From: Saccharothrix sp. NRRL B-16348
Lineage (GTDB): Bacteria > Actinomycetota > Actinomycetes > Mycobacteriales > Pseudonocardiaceae
Assembly (NCBI RefSeq): GCF_001280085.1
Contig: NZ_LGED01000260.1
Location: forward strand, 1 to 35,966
Reading direction: 5' to 3'
Length of the DNA: 35,966 bases
Shown here: piece by piece, positions 27,810 through 35,917 of the stretch
Numbering within the stretch: the first letter of the stretch is position 1
How the letters are laid out: each line of letters begins with the position of its first letter
Made by a program: the position numbers and the translations under genes
The notes under the pieces: generated by a model
Database searches by the model: none
Seen by the model: only the letters and a program-made list of their open reading frames with translations
What the model was told of the DNA's origin: nothing

Positions 27810-27831
27810 CTCCCGGCCCGGAGGCCGGGAG
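27810..27831 (-). promoter_or_regulatory. Hairpin directly after infC
   Basis: 9-bp perfect stem CTCCCGGCC/GGCCGGGAG with a 4-nt loop, one base past the infC stop and 50 nt before rpmI. It has no U-tract, so it may be a weak internal terminator or an mRNA stabiliser. Confidence 0.5.
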
Positions 27832-27832
27832 A

Positions 27833-28438
27833 TCATTCTTCGACAGACTCGTCCGTCGCCTCGTCGGCGCCGTCGTTCCTGATCGGACGGGTCTTCGTGG
27901 TCTTGTGGGGCGCCAACACCATGATCATGTTGCGACCGTCCTGCTTCGGGTTCGACTCCACGAACCCCAGCTCGGCGACGTCCTCGGCGAGCCTCTGCAG
28001 CAGTCGGTATCCCAGTTCCGGCCGGGACTGCTCACGGCCGCGGAACATGATGGTCACCTTGACCTTGTTCCCGTGCGACAGGAAGCGGGCCACGTGGCCC
28101 TTCTTCGTCAGGTAGTCGTGCGGGTCGATCTTCGGCCGGAGCTTCTGCTCCTTGATGACCGTCAGCTGCTGGTTGCGGCGCGATTCACGTGCCTTCTGCG
28201 CGCTCTCGTACTTGAACTTGCCGTAGTCCATGAGCTTGCAGACCGGCGGCCGAGCCTGTGCGGCGACCTCGACGAGGTCGAGATCCGATTCCTGGGCGAG
28301 TCGGAGCGCGTCCTCGATGCGAACGATCCCGACCTGCTCGCCGTTCGGCCCGACCAGACGAACCTCGGGCACGCGGATGCGGTCGTTGATGCGCGGCTCG
28401 GTGCTCACCGGAGCACCTCGGTTCGAGGGACTTGTCAT
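27833..28438 (-). CDS. infC: Translation initiation factor IF-3
   Basis: Binds the 30S subunit, prevents 50S joining and checks start-codon pairing. The N-domain starts [20 protein letters not shown] and contains [27 protein letters not shown]; the C-domain has [12 protein letters not shown] and [10 protein letters not shown]. There is an acidic C-terminal tail. ATG 28438 (201 residues) has AAAGGA 5 nt upstream. GTG 28408, ten codons on and also with GAGGTG upstream, gives the classical STEPRIN start. The 5' leader carries an attenuator hairpin. Confidence 0.97.
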   Translation of the reverse strand: MTSPSNRGAPVSTEPRINDRIRVPEVRLVGPNGEQVGIVRIEDALRLAQESDLDLVEVAAQARPPVCKLMDYGKFKYESAQKARESRRNQQLTVIKEQKLRPKIDPHDYLTKKGHVARFLSHGNKVKVTIMFRGREQSRPELGYRLLQRLAEDVAELGFVESNPKQDGRNMIMVLAPHKTTKTRPIRNDGADEATDESVEE

Positions 28439-28464
28439 TCACGTCCTTTGTGACTCGTTGTGCG

Positions 28465-28503
28465 CCAAAGACAAGAGGCCCCACACCTGCCCGGTGTGAG
28501 GCC
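28465..28503 (-). terminator. Attenuator in the infC leader
   Basis: Minus-strand hairpin: 11 bp (28493-28503 with 28477-28487, one G-U pair) around a 5-nt loop, followed by the T-rich stretch TCTTGTCTTTGG. It lies about 27 nt before the infC ATG, inside the leader, as a rho-independent terminator would. Such attenuators precede infC-rpmI-rplT operons in other bacteria and answer to L20 or translation status. Confidence 0.65.
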
Positions 28504-28641
28504 CGCTTCCTACCGATCGCACAACGAAGGGCGCAGTCGACCCTTCGATGGACCGGACCCGGCCACCTGCACGAAGCGGCAGACTCGGGTGGGAGCGGGG
28601 CTCCACTTGCCGTCCCCACAGGTGCGGGGACTGGTCGCGCG

Positions 28642-28668
28642 GAGAATAGTAGCAGACGGCCTTGTCAA
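28642..28668 (-). promoter_or_regulatory. infC promoter, extended -10
   Basis: Minus strand: an extended -10 TGC-TACTAT (28646-28654) about 140 nt upstream of the attenuator. A perfect TTGACA lies at 28663-28668 but only 11 bp from TACTAT, or 14 bp from TATTCT, so it may not be the -35 in use. Confidence 0.45.
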
Positions 28669-28705
28669 CCCCCGAATCGGCAACCGGTCCGGTGCGGTTG
28701 CGAGA

Positions 28706-29056
28706 ATGGCTCCCGTGACCGACCTGCCTTCGAACAACGTCCGCGACCTGTCCGATGTTCCCAGCGTCGAGGTGATCAGCAAGGCGGCGATCATGCTGCT
28801 CTCCTCCGCCGCCGAACGCCTCGGCCTGGCCGACGAAGACCCCGAGCACAGCCCCCGCCGCGACCTCGACGAGGCCCGCCGCCTGATCACCGCGCTGGCC
28901 GGCCTGGTCACCGCGTCCGCCGAGTACCTGGGCCCGCACGCCGGGCCGCTGCGCGAGGGCCTGCAGTCCGTGCAGCGGGCGTTCCGCGAGGCGTCGGCGT
29001 ACCCGGACGAGCCGGGCCAGGGCCCGGGCGAGAAGTACACCGGCCCGGTGTACTGA
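28706..29056 (+). CDS. DUF1844-type small protein
   Basis: 116-residue cytoplasmic protein of unknown function, divergent from infC as in many actinobacteria. The helical core VEVISKAAIMLLSSAAERLGL, the aspartate-rich RRDLDEARRLITALAGLV and the C-terminal LREGLQSVQRAFREA fit the DUF1844 family. Start ATG 28706, or GTG 28715 three codons on; neither has a ribosome binding site, so leaderless initiation is possible. The stop codon is the first three bases of the repeat array that follows. Confidence 0.85.
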   Translation: MAPVTDLPSNNVRDLSDVPSVEVISKAAIMLLSSAAERLGLADEDPEHSPRRDLDEARRLITALAGLVTASAEYLGPHAGPLREGLQSVQRAFREASAYPDEPGQGPGEKYTGPVY

Positions 29057-29181
29057 GCGTTGAACTCAGGGGTCCTGAACGTAGGACTCACGCGTTCTGA
29101 ACGTAGGACACGCGTGTTCTGAACGTAGGACACGCGTGTTCTGAACGTAGGACACGCGCGAGCTGAGGGTTCGACACGCGG
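29054..29181. repeat. Array of 22-bp tandem repeats
   Basis: Six units with starts at 29054, 29076, 29098, 29120, 29142 and 29164, an exact 22-bp period. The core TGAACGTAGGAC is intact in the middle four; the outer two are degenerate. Each unit has dyad symmetry of the form GTGTYC-N8-GRACAC. It sits between converging genes. Confidence 0.9.
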
Positions 29182-29213
29182 GTGACGGATTGTGTGCGCA
29201 CGGGTGCGCGCGG

Positions 29214-29810
29214 TTAAGGGCGGATGCCGCTGGCGCGCAGGCGGCGGGCGGCCAGGGCCCTGATGACCTCGGGGTCCTGGCGCCGCCAGCCCTCCACCGG
29301 GTCGCCGGGGAACGCGGCCAGGTCGCGCAGCGAGAGCGTGTTCAGCGCGTGCAGCGCGAGCAGGTCGAACCGCCCCTGGTCGCGCAGCCGTCGGGCCACC
29401 GCGGCCCGCCGGGCGAACCGGAGCCGCAGCGGCAGCCACGTGATCAGCGCGAACGCCAGCGGCACGGCGATGAGCGCGATGGTGAGCCACAGCGCGGTGG
29501 ACTCGACGGCCTGCACCTGGGCCTCGCCCGCGTCGGTGAGCGTGCCGCCCGCGGCCCGGCCGCGTTCCAGCGCGTCGGCGAGGCGCCCGCCGACCAGCGG
29601 TACGTCCCGGGCTTTGGCGGCGGCGTCGCCGAACGTGTCGGACAGGCCCTGGCCGGCGTCGGACAGGCCGTCGCCGGGCGCGCGCAACGCGCGGACCGCG
29701 TCGCCCACCGCTGTGGCGACCTTGACCCAGAACCACGTCCAGGCGACCGCGAGGAGGTCGGCGACCACTTGCCACACCAGCCGGGGTGCACGATCCGCGT
29801 ACCACTTCAT
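29214..29810 (-). CDS. Conserved actinobacterial membrane protein
   Basis: 198 residues. Begins MKWYADRAPRLVWQ, then an amphipathic to hydrophobic segment (about 13-35). An Ala/Gly/Asp-rich region follows. A clear transmembrane helix lies at about 105-128 (LWLTIALIAVPLAFALITWLPL). The cytosolic C-terminal part is basic and helical (RFARRAAVARRLRDQGRFDLLALHAL). No enzyme motif; function unknown. ATG 29810 is preferred to the GTG 18 nt upstream because the protein naturally begins at MKWY. It diverges from the STAND regulator. Confidence 0.8.
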   Translation of the reverse strand: MKWYADRAPRLVWQVVADLLAVAWTWFWVKVATAVGDAVRALRAPGDGLSDAGQGLSDTFGDAAAKARDVPLVGGRLADALERGRAAGGTLTDAGEAQVQAVESTALWLTIALIAVPLAFALITWLPLRLRFARRAAVARRLRDQGRFDLLALHALNTLSLRDLAAFPGDPVEGWRRQDPEVIRALAARRLRASGIRP

Positions 29811-29898
29811 GGGGTGTGGTCTTACCACCCGGGCGTTACCGGGAGCCGACGTGACGGTCGTCGCCGCGACCGCGGGTCGGTGTCGCGGTCGGTGGCAC

Positions 29899-29914
29899 TA
29901 ATGTCGAAAGCGTG
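29899..29914 (+). promoter_or_regulatory. -10 element giving a leaderless mRNA
   Basis: TAATGT at 29899-29904 ends 7 nt before the GTG at 29912, and no ribosome binding site is present. This matches the spacing of leaderless promoters, as at argC. No clear -35. Confidence 0.4.
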
Positions 29915-32209
29915 GGGATGACGTTCGGTGAGCTGCTGCGCGCGCACCGGTTGCGGGTCCGGTTGACGCAGGAGGAGCTGGCGGAGGGTTCCGGGGTCAG
30001 CGTGCGGGCGATCAGCGACATGGAGCGCGGTCGCGCGAAGGGGCCCCAGCGGCGCACGGTGGAGGCGCTCGCGGGTGTGCTCTCGTTGGCGGAGCAGGAG
30101 ATCCGCGAGTTGTTGGACGCGGCCAAGGAGGGTCGGGCGCGGCGGGCGCCGTCGTCCGCGACGCCGTCGGCGTTGCCGCCCGACGTGGCGGACCTGACGG
30201 GTCGCGAGGGCGAGTTGGCCGAGTTGGCGGCGGTGGCGGAGCGGACGCGGACCACGTCGTTGGTCGTGGTGCACGGTCCGCCGGGCGCGGGGAAGACGGC
30301 GTTGGCGGTGCGGGCCGCGTATCGATTGGCGTCTCGTTTCGCGGACGGGTGCTTCTTCTTCAACCTGCGCGGGATGGACGTGCGGCCGGTGCACCCGTCG
30401 GAGGTGGTGCACCGGATGCTGTTGGCGCTGGGTGTGCCGGAGAAGGAGGTCCCGGCGGGCGAGGCGGAGCGGTCGGACCTGTACCGGGCGCGGTTGCGGG
30501 AGCGGTCGACGTTGTTGGTGCTGGACAACGCGTCGGACGAGGCGCAGGTGCGGCCGTTGTTGGCGACGGGGTCGGGGTCGTTGGTGGTGGTGACGTCCCG
30601 GTTGGTGCTCGGCGGGTTGGAGGCGAGCCGGCGGCTGGGGTTGGACGTGCTGGACCCGGGCGAGTCGTTCGACCTGCTCGGCGCGATCGCCGGGCGGGCG
30701 AGGGTCGGCGCGGAGCCGGTGGCGACGGCGCGGGTGGCGAAGTTGTGCGGTCACCTGCCGCTGGCGCTGCGGATCGCGGGTAACCGGCTGGCGAGCCGTC
30801 CGAAGTGGACGATCGGGCACCTGGCCGGGCAGCTGGTGGATGAACGGCGGCGGTTGTCCGCGTTGACGGCGGGTGACCTGCAGGTGCGGACGGCGTTCGA
30901 GATGTCGTACCGGCAGCTGGGCGCGAAGGCGGCGGCGTTGTTCCGGCGGCTGTCGCTGGCGCCGGGCGCGGACTTCGGGCCGGACCTGGCGGCGGTGCTG
31001 GCCGATGTGGACCGGTTCAGCGCCGAGGACACGTTGGAGGAGTTGGTGGACATGAGCCTGCTGGACACCGCGGAGGTGCCCGGCCGGTACGTGTTCCACG
31101 ACCTGATCCGGGTGTTCGCCGGTGAACGGCTGGTCGACGAGGAGCCGGCGCCGGTGGTGGGGCAGGCGCGGCGGCGGGTGGTGGACTGGTTGCTGGGCAC
31201 GGCGGTGACGGCGGCGGGGTTCTTCGGGCCGGACGCGCGGACGACGCCGTCGGGGTCGTTGAGCAGCCAGGAGGACGCGGACGCGTGGTTGACCGCGGAG
31301 GCGGCGAACTGGTTGGGCGCGATGCGGTGGGCGGCTGCGGACGGGTTGCACGCGGAGGTGTTGCGGCTGGCCACCGCGATGCACTGGTACTCGGACCAGC
31401 GGGGTCGGGCGGAGACGTGGGTCGAGGTGTTCACGGCGGGGGTGGCGGCGGCGCGGGCGTTGGGCAGCGTGCGTGACGAGGCCGTGCAGCTGAACTTCCT
31501 GACGTGGACGCTGTCGGTGCTGATGCGCCGGTACCCGGAGGCGTTGGCGTTGTACGACGAGGCGTTGCGCGCGTCGGTGGCGGCGGGTGACGTGACGGAG
31601 CAGGGCTGGGCGGTGCACTACCGGTCGGTGTCGGAGCTGCGGACGGGGCGGTTGGAGGAGGCGCAGGTCAGCGCGCGGCGGGCGCAGGAGCTGTTCCGGC
31701 GGGCCGGGTTCCCGTTGGGTGAGCAGATCTCGTTGTCGTGCCTGGCGTTGGTGCTCGACGGGTTGGCGCGGTACGAGGACGCGGTGCAGGTGCAGCGGGA
31801 GCTGCTGGCGAACGTGCGGGCGGGGAAGCTGCGGTTGGCGCCGGTGATGGCGACCGAGATGTCGGCGACGCTGCTGGTGCGCACGGCGGACACGCTGGGC
31901 CGGTTGGCGCGGTGGCCGGAGGTGCTGGCGGCGGCGGACGAGGCGTTGGAGCTGCTGCGGGTGACGACGGCGCCGCCGAGCCAGTGCGACGCGCACTACC
32001 TGCGGGGGTTGGCGTTGCACCGGCTCGGTGATCCGGAGGGCGCGCGGGTCGAGTTGGCGCGGGCGGCGGCGTTGGCGGCCGAGCACCGGCACCACCGGCT
32101 GCCGGTGGTGCTCGGCGCGTTGGCCGACGTCGACGACGAACTGGGCGACCCGGTCGCGGCTGGGGTGTCCCGCGACCGGGCCGCTGCCGTGGAGTCAGCC
32201 GATCGGTGA
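29912..32209 (+). CDS. XRE / NB-ARC / TPR regulator (STAND ATPase)
   Basis: 765 residues. An N-terminal helix-turn-helix (about 4-65, [27 protein letters not shown]). Then an NB-ARC NTPase: Walker A GPPGAGKT (122-129), Walker B/kinase-2 LLVLDNASDEAQ, sensor VVVTSR, the GLPLAL-like CGHLPLALRIAGNRLA, and the MHD position as FHDLIRVFA. The C-terminal third is tetratricopeptide repeats that sense a ligand or partner. Such proteins act as inducer-gated transcription regulators in actinomycetes, often of secondary metabolism. ATG 29918 is an alternative start. The target is unknown; no biosynthetic cluster adjoins. Confidence 0.92.
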   Translation: MGMTFGELLRAHRLRVRLTQEELAEGSGVSVRAISDMERGRAKGPQRRTVEALAGVLSLAEQEIRELLDAAKEGRARRAPSSATPSALPPDVADLTGREGELAELAAVAERTRTTSLVVVHGPPGAGKTALAVRAAYRLASRFADGCFFFNLRGMDVRPVHPSEVVHRMLLALGVPEKEVPAGEAERSDLYRARLRERSTLLVLDNASDEAQVRPLLATGSGSLVVVTSRLVLGGLEASRRLGLDVLDPGESFDLLGAIAGRARVGAEPVATARVAKLCGHLPLALRIAGNRLASRPKWTIGHLAGQLVDERRRLSALTAGDLQVRTAFEMSYRQLGAKAAALFRRLSLAPGADFGPDLAAVLADVDRFSAEDTLEELVDMSLLDTAEVPGRYVFHDLIRVFAGERLVDEEPAPVVGQARRRVVDWLLGTAVTAAGFFGPDARTTPSGSLSSQEDADAWLTAEAANWLGAMRWAAADGLHAEVLRLATAMHWYSDQRGRAETWVEVFTAGVAAARALGSVRDEAVQLNFLTWTLSVLMRRYPEALALYDEALRASVAAGDVTEQGWAVHYRSVSELRTGRLEEAQVSARRAQELFRRAGFPLGEQISLSCLALVLDGLARYEDAVQVQRELLANVRAGKLRLAPVMATEMSATLLVRTADTLGRLARWPEVLAAADEALELLRVTTAPPSQCDAHYLRGLALHRLGDPEGARVELARAAALAAEHRHHRLPVVLGALADVDDELGDPVAAGVSRDRAAAVESADR

Positions 32210-32323
32210 TGCGTTCCCAGCCATCGCCGGATCCTTCCCTGACGTGCTCTTGGGGTTGGTCCCAGTCAATCGCCCGGGCGCGCCCGGCACCACGCAGAAC
32301 AACCGGCAGAAGTACCCGCAGTC

Positions 32324-32357
32324 ACTCGTTCGTGTGACTTTTGGACTCGTTCGTGTG
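32324..32357. repeat. 13-bp direct repeat ACTCGTTCGTGTG, 21-bp period
   Basis: Exact copies at 32324-32336 and 32345-32357 in the short gap between the converging regulator and ridA. Each copy with its preceding C or G is nearly self-complementary (CACTCGTTCGTGTG). Confidence 0.75.
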
Positions 32358-32366
32358 GTGTCCGGG

Positions 32367-32750
32367 TCAGTCGAGCACGGCGAGCGCGTCGATCTCGACC
32401 AGCAGCCCGGCGGGCAGTCCGACGTAGACGGTGGTGCGCGCGGGGAACGGCTGCTCGGTGACGAACTCGCCGTAGGCGGCGTTCATCTCGGCGAAGTGCG
32501 CGGTGTCGGTGAGGTAGACGCGCAGCATCACCACGTCGGTGAGGGACGCGCCGCCCGCGGCCAGCACGGCGATCACGTTGCGCATCGCCTGCCGGGTCTG
32601 CTCGGCCGGGGTGTCGCCGACGACGGCGCCGGTGGCCGGGTCGAACGCGACCTGGCCCGCCACCTGGAGCACGGGGCCCTTGCGGACGCCCTGGGAGAAC
32701 GCGGCCACGGGGGTGGGCGCGTCGGCGGTCCTGATCTCGGTCTTCGCCAT
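32367..32750 (-). CDS. ridA: RidA family 2-iminobutanoate/2-iminopropanoate deaminase
   Basis: 127-residue trimeric hydrolase that deaminates reactive enamine/imine products of PLP enzymes such as serine dehydratases. Motifs: TADAPTPVAAFSQGV, GPVLQVAGQVAFDP, the catalytic-pocket Arg in VVMLRVYLTD, FPARTTVYVGLP and the Glu in LLVEIDALAVL. ATG 32750 is chosen on family length; a GTG at 32807 overlaps the iclR end. It is the last gene of the kinase-iclR-ridA operon. Its presence opposite a DSD-type PLP deaminase fits detoxification of the aminoacrylate that enzyme would release. Confidence 0.92.
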   Translation of the reverse strand: MAKTEIRTADAPTPVAAFSQGVRKGPVLQVAGQVAFDPATGAVVGDTPAEQTRQAMRNVIAVLAAGGASLTDVVMLRVYLTDTAHFAEMNAAYGEFVTEQPFPARTTVYVGLPAGLLVEIDALAVLD

Positions 32751-32799
32751 GGGTTGTGCGTTTCCTCTCTGGTGGTTCCTCGGTCGCGCGGCTGGTTCG

Positions 32800-33549
32800 T
32801 CAGTCACGCGGTGTCCAGCCGCATTCGACGGAGGCGGCCCGCGCGGTGGCGAGCAGGTCGGGCAGGTGGCCGAGCAGCCCGTCGAAGTCGAGCAGCACCT
32901 TGGGCACGGACATCGACACGGCCGCGACGACCTCGCCGCGGGCGCCGCGGATGGGCGCGGCGACGCAGTGGATGAAGTCCTCGTGCTCGGCGTTGTCCAC
33001 GGCGTAGCCGGCGGTGCGGACGCGGTCGAGCTCGGCCAGGTAGGCGTCCGGCGTGGTGATGGTGTTCGCGGTCAGCGGCACGTAGTCGATGGACCGGGCG
33101 ACCTCGCGGCGGCGCGGCTCGGGCAGGTCCGACAGCAGCACCTTGGCGACGGCGGTGCAGTGCAGCGGGGCCCGTCTGCCGATGCGCGAGTACATCCGCA
33201 TCGGGTGGGTGCTGTCGTACTTGTCGATGTAGATGACCTCGCCGTCCTCGTAGGAGGCGAGGTGGACGGTGTAGCCGGTGCGCGCGTTGAGGTCGCGCAG
33301 GGCGTTCTCGGCGCTGCGCCGCACGTCCCGTTCCTCCAGCGCCCGGTTGGCCAGGTCGAACAGGGCGGTGCCGAGCCGGTAGTGGTGCACGCCCTCGCGC
33401 TGCACGAACCGGTGCGATTCGAGCGTGCGCAGCAGCCTCATGGTGGTCGACTTGTGCACCTCGATGACGCCCGAGAGCTCCTCGAGCGTCTTCGGCCCGG
33501 TGGCCAGTTCCCCCACCAGGGTCAGCGCCCGGTCCAGGCTTTGGCTCAT
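32800..33549 (-). CDS. IclR-family transcription regulator
   Basis: 249 residues. N-terminal winged helix (about 1-65, LDRALTLVGELATGPKTLEEL, VHKSTTMRLLRTLESHRFV) and a C-terminal ligand-binding GAF-like domain (VHLASYEDGEVIYIDKYDS, then LHCTAVAKVLLSDLP, AVDNAEHEDFIHCVAAPIR). IclR proteins bind palindromic operators and respond to small organic acids. ATG 33549 has AGGAGA upstream and overlaps the kinase stop (ATGA). It likely controls the divergent promoters through the palindrome at 34583-34601. Confidence 0.94.
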   Translation of the reverse strand: MSQSLDRALTLVGELATGPKTLEELSGVIEVHKSTTMRLLRTLESHRFVQREGVHHYRLGTALFDLANRALEERDVRRSAENALRDLNARTGYTVHLASYEDGEVIYIDKYDSTHPMRMYSRIGRRAPLHCTAVAKVLLSDLPEPRRREVARSIDYVPLTANTITTPDAYLAELDRVRTAGYAVDNAEHEDFIHCVAAPIRGARGEVVAAVSMSVPKVLLDFDGLLGHLPDLLATARAASVECGWTPRD

Positions 33550-34514
33550 CGACGTCTCCTCAGGTGTGCGGCGGCCCACGTGCGGGAATCGGCGTCCAGC
33601 AGTGGCACGGTCACCGCGGGCGGCAGCGACTCGCCGACATCCTCCCTGGTGAGCAAGGCCGAGGCGGCTTGGAGGTGCCCGACGCGCAGCCGGCGGGCCG
33701 GTGGTTCGCCGGCCAGGTGCGCGGCGAGGTAGCCGGCGGCGAACGCGTCGCCCGCGCCGACGGGTTCCACCACGTCCACCCGCAGGCCGGGCTGGAACGT
33801 CGTCGCGCCGCCTTCGACCACGGTCGCGCCGCGTGCGCCGTGCTTGACGACGAGCGTCGTGGGTCCGGGCAGCGCGGCCCGCAGTTCCGCCGGGTCGCCG
33901 GTGCCCCACACGGCCTGCGCCTCGTCGGAGCCGGCGAGCACGATGTCCGCCGCGTCGGCGAGTTCCCGCAGCACGGACGGGTCGCGGTCGTGCCACAGGG
34001 CGGGCCGCCAGTTCAGGTCGAACGACACCGGTGCGGGGCGCGGCCGGCGCAGGACGGCGCGCAGCAGGTCCAGGCAGCTGTCGGAGAGCGCCGCGGTGAT
34101 GCCGCTGACGTGCACCAACGACACGTCGTCCCAGTTCAACCGGTCGAGGGCGTCCGGTCCGAGCGCGGACGCCGCCGAGCCGCGCCGGTAGTAGCGCACG
34201 GGGCTGCCCTCCGCGGCGGCTTCCTTGACGTAGAGGCCGGTCGGCCGGTGGGGGTCGACGCGCACGCCGGTGACGTCCACGCCCGCGCCGCTCACCGCGT
34301 CGAGGACCGCGCCGCCGAACGCGTCGTCGCCGACCGCGCTCACCCAGCGGCTGCGCACGCCCAGCCGGGCCAGGTGGACGGCGACGTTGGACTCGGCGCC
34401 GCCGATCGCCCGGGTCCACGTGCGCGCCGCGCGCACCGGGCCGGGTTCGGCAGGCACCAGCACCGCCATGGTCTCGCCGAGGCACACCACGCCGCCCGGC
34501 AGGTCGAACCGCAT
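33546..34514 (-). CDS. PfkB-family sugar kinase, 2-keto-3-deoxygluconate kinase-like
   Basis: 322 residues, ribokinase fold. Signature 1 is GGAESNVAVHLARLG (38-52), and the C-terminal signature is EPVGAGDAFAAGYLA with the catalytic Asp. The overall layout (GETMAVLVP start, YYRRGSAASAL lid region) resembles KDG kinases. The true substrate is not proven; in clusters with D-amino-acid deaminases it may act on a sugar acid. ATG 34514 with AAGGAG upstream. First gene of the kinase-iclR-ridA operon. Confidence 0.9.
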   Translation of the reverse strand: MRFDLPGGVVCLGETMAVLVPAEPGPVRAARTWTRAIGGAESNVAVHLARLGVRSRWVSAVGDDAFGGAVLDAVSGAGVDVTGVRVDPHRPTGLYVKEAAAEGSPVRYYRRGSAASALGPDALDRLNWDDVSLVHVSGITAALSDSCLDLLRAVLRRPRPAPVSFDLNWRPALWHDRDPSVLRELADAADIVLAGSDEAQAVWGTGDPAELRAALPGPTTLVVKHGARGATVVEGGATTFQPGLRVDVVEPVGAGDAFAAGYLAAHLAGEPPARRLRVGHLQAASALLTREDVGESLPPAVTVPLLDADSRTWAAAHLRRRR

Positions 34515-34547
34515 CCCGACTCCTTGATTGACGGCGGCGGTGACCGA

Positions 34548-34578
34548 ATGTTACACACTCCAGCATCACATCGCGCAA
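34548..34578 (-). promoter_or_regulatory. Candidate promoter of the kinase-iclR-ridA operon
   Basis: Minus strand -35 TTGCGC (34573-34578) and -10 TAACAT (34548-34553) with a 19-bp spacer, longer than optimal. The -35 lies inside the palindromic operator region. Confidence 0.35.
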
Positions 34579-34601
34579 TAGCCGTTGCGTAATGCGCAAC
34601 G
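34574..34601. promoter_or_regulatory. Palindromic operator in the divergent promoter region
   Basis: Perfect 7-bp arms CGTTGCG/CGCAACG with a 5-bp spacer at 34583-34601. A second inverted pair CGCAA-N6-TTGCG (34574-34589) shares its right arm. Typical in size for an IclR-family operator; it lies 15 bp upstream of the plus-strand start and overlaps the -35 of the minus promoter. Confidence 0.6.
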
Positions 34602-34616
34602 TTAGGAGCGGGACAC

Positions 34617-35870
34617 GTGGATCTCGACGCTGTGGCCGCCATCCGCGACGAGCGGGTCGACTGGCGGTTCAAGGGCCTGCCCGCCGAGGTGTTCGGCGCC
34701 ACGATCGGCGAGGTGGCGGCCCGCCGGCTCGACCTGTTCGCCGACGGGTTCGTCGGCCCCCTGGTCGTGCTGGACGCCGCCGCCTTGGAGCACAACCTCG
34801 CCACGATGGCCCGCTGGTGCGCCGAGCACGGCGTGCTGCTGGCGCCGCACGGCAAGACGACCATGGCCCCGCAGCTGTTCGCCCGCCAGTTGGCGCACGG
34901 CGCGTGGGGCGTCACCGCGGCCAACACCAGCCAGCTTCGGGTCTACCGGGCGTTCGGGGTGGAGCGGGTGGTGCTGGCCAACCAGCTCGTCGACCCCGCC
35001 GGGCTGCGGTGGCTGGCCGCGGAACTGGCCGCCGATGACACGTTCGAGTTCACCTGTTGGGTTGATTCCGTCGCGGGCGTGGCGCGGATGACCGAGGCGC
35101 TGGGCGCGGTCGAACGGCCGGTCGACGTGCTGGTCGAGCTCGGGGCCCGCGGCGGGCGGACCGGCGCGCGTGACCAGGCCACCGCGCTGGAGGTGGCCCG
35201 TGCCGCCGCCGCGAGCCCTTCATTGCGGCTGGTCGGCGTCGGCGGCTACGAGGGCGCGCTGGCGCACGACGCGTCACCCGAGGCCCGGTCGGTCGTGGAC
35301 GGCTACCTGACCTCGTTGCGGGACCTGGCGATCGCGCTGCGGGACCTGGTCGACGTGGACGAGCCGATCGTCACCGCCGGTGGCAGCGCGTACTTCGACC
35401 AGGTGGCCGCGAAGCTCACCGAGCCGTGGCCGTTCCCGGTGCGGCCGGTGCTGCGCAGCGGCGCGTACATCACCCACGACGACGGGTTCTACCGCGGCAT
35501 CTCGCCGTTGGGCCGCACGCCGGGCGCGCAACCGTTCCGCAGCGCGCTGCGCGCGTGGGCGCAGGTCACCTCACGTCCGCAGCCGGACCTGGCGCTGCTG
35601 ACGCTGGGCAAGCGGGACGCGTCGTTCGACGAGGGCCTGCCCGAGCCGCAGGTCGTGCGCGGCCGGGACGGCGTCGAGCGCCCGTTGCGGGCCGAGGTCA
35701 CCGCGCTCAACGACCAGCACGCGTTCGTGCGGCTGTCCGGTGACGACGTCGAGGTCGGCGACTGGGTCGGCCTCGGCCTGTCGCACCCCTGCACGGTGTT
35801 CGACAAGTGGCCGCTGATCCCGGTGGTCGAGGGCACCACCGTGGTCGACCTGGTGCGCACCTACTTCTAG
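34617..35870 (+). CDS. DSD1-type PLP-dependent D-amino acid deaminase / aldolase
   Basis: 417 residues, alanine-racemase-like fold III PLP enzyme. The Schiff-base Lys is in LLAPHGKTTMAP (K80). VELGARGGRTGARD and GGYEGALAH are PLP-barrel segments, and the C-terminal GLSHPCTVFDKW supplies the His/Cys metal ligands typical of the D-serine dehydratase / D-threonine aldolase group. It probably eliminates ammonia or cleaves a D-hydroxyamino acid; the substrate is inferred. GTG 34617 follows AGGAG (34604-34608). Divergent from the kinase-iclR-ridA operon, with RidA as expected scavenger of its enamine product. Confidence 0.9.
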   Translation: MDLDAVAAIRDERVDWRFKGLPAEVFGATIGEVAARRLDLFADGFVGPLVVLDAAALEHNLATMARWCAEHGVLLAPHGKTTMAPQLFARQLAHGAWGVTAANTSQLRVYRAFGVERVVLANQLVDPAGLRWLAAELAADDTFEFTCWVDSVAGVARMTEALGAVERPVDVLVELGARGGRTGARDQATALEVARAAAASPSLRLVGVGGYEGALAHDASPEARSVVDGYLTSLRDLAIALRDLVDVDEPIVTAGGSAYFDQVAAKLTEPWPFPVRPVLRSGAYITHDDGFYRGISPLGRTPGAQPFRSALRAWAQVTSRPQPDLALLTLGKRDASFDEGLPEPQVVRGRDGVERPLRAEVTALNDQHAFVRLSGDDVEVGDWVGLGLSHPCTVFDKWPLIPVVEGTTVVDLVRTYF

Positions 35871-35917
35871 TACTCCAGCCGCAGTTCGTGATCATGTTCT
35901 GGTAGCTTGTCGATCTT

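Noticed and set aside
29054..29181. CRISPR array
   Set aside because: The 22-bp units abut directly with no unique spacers and there are no cas genes.
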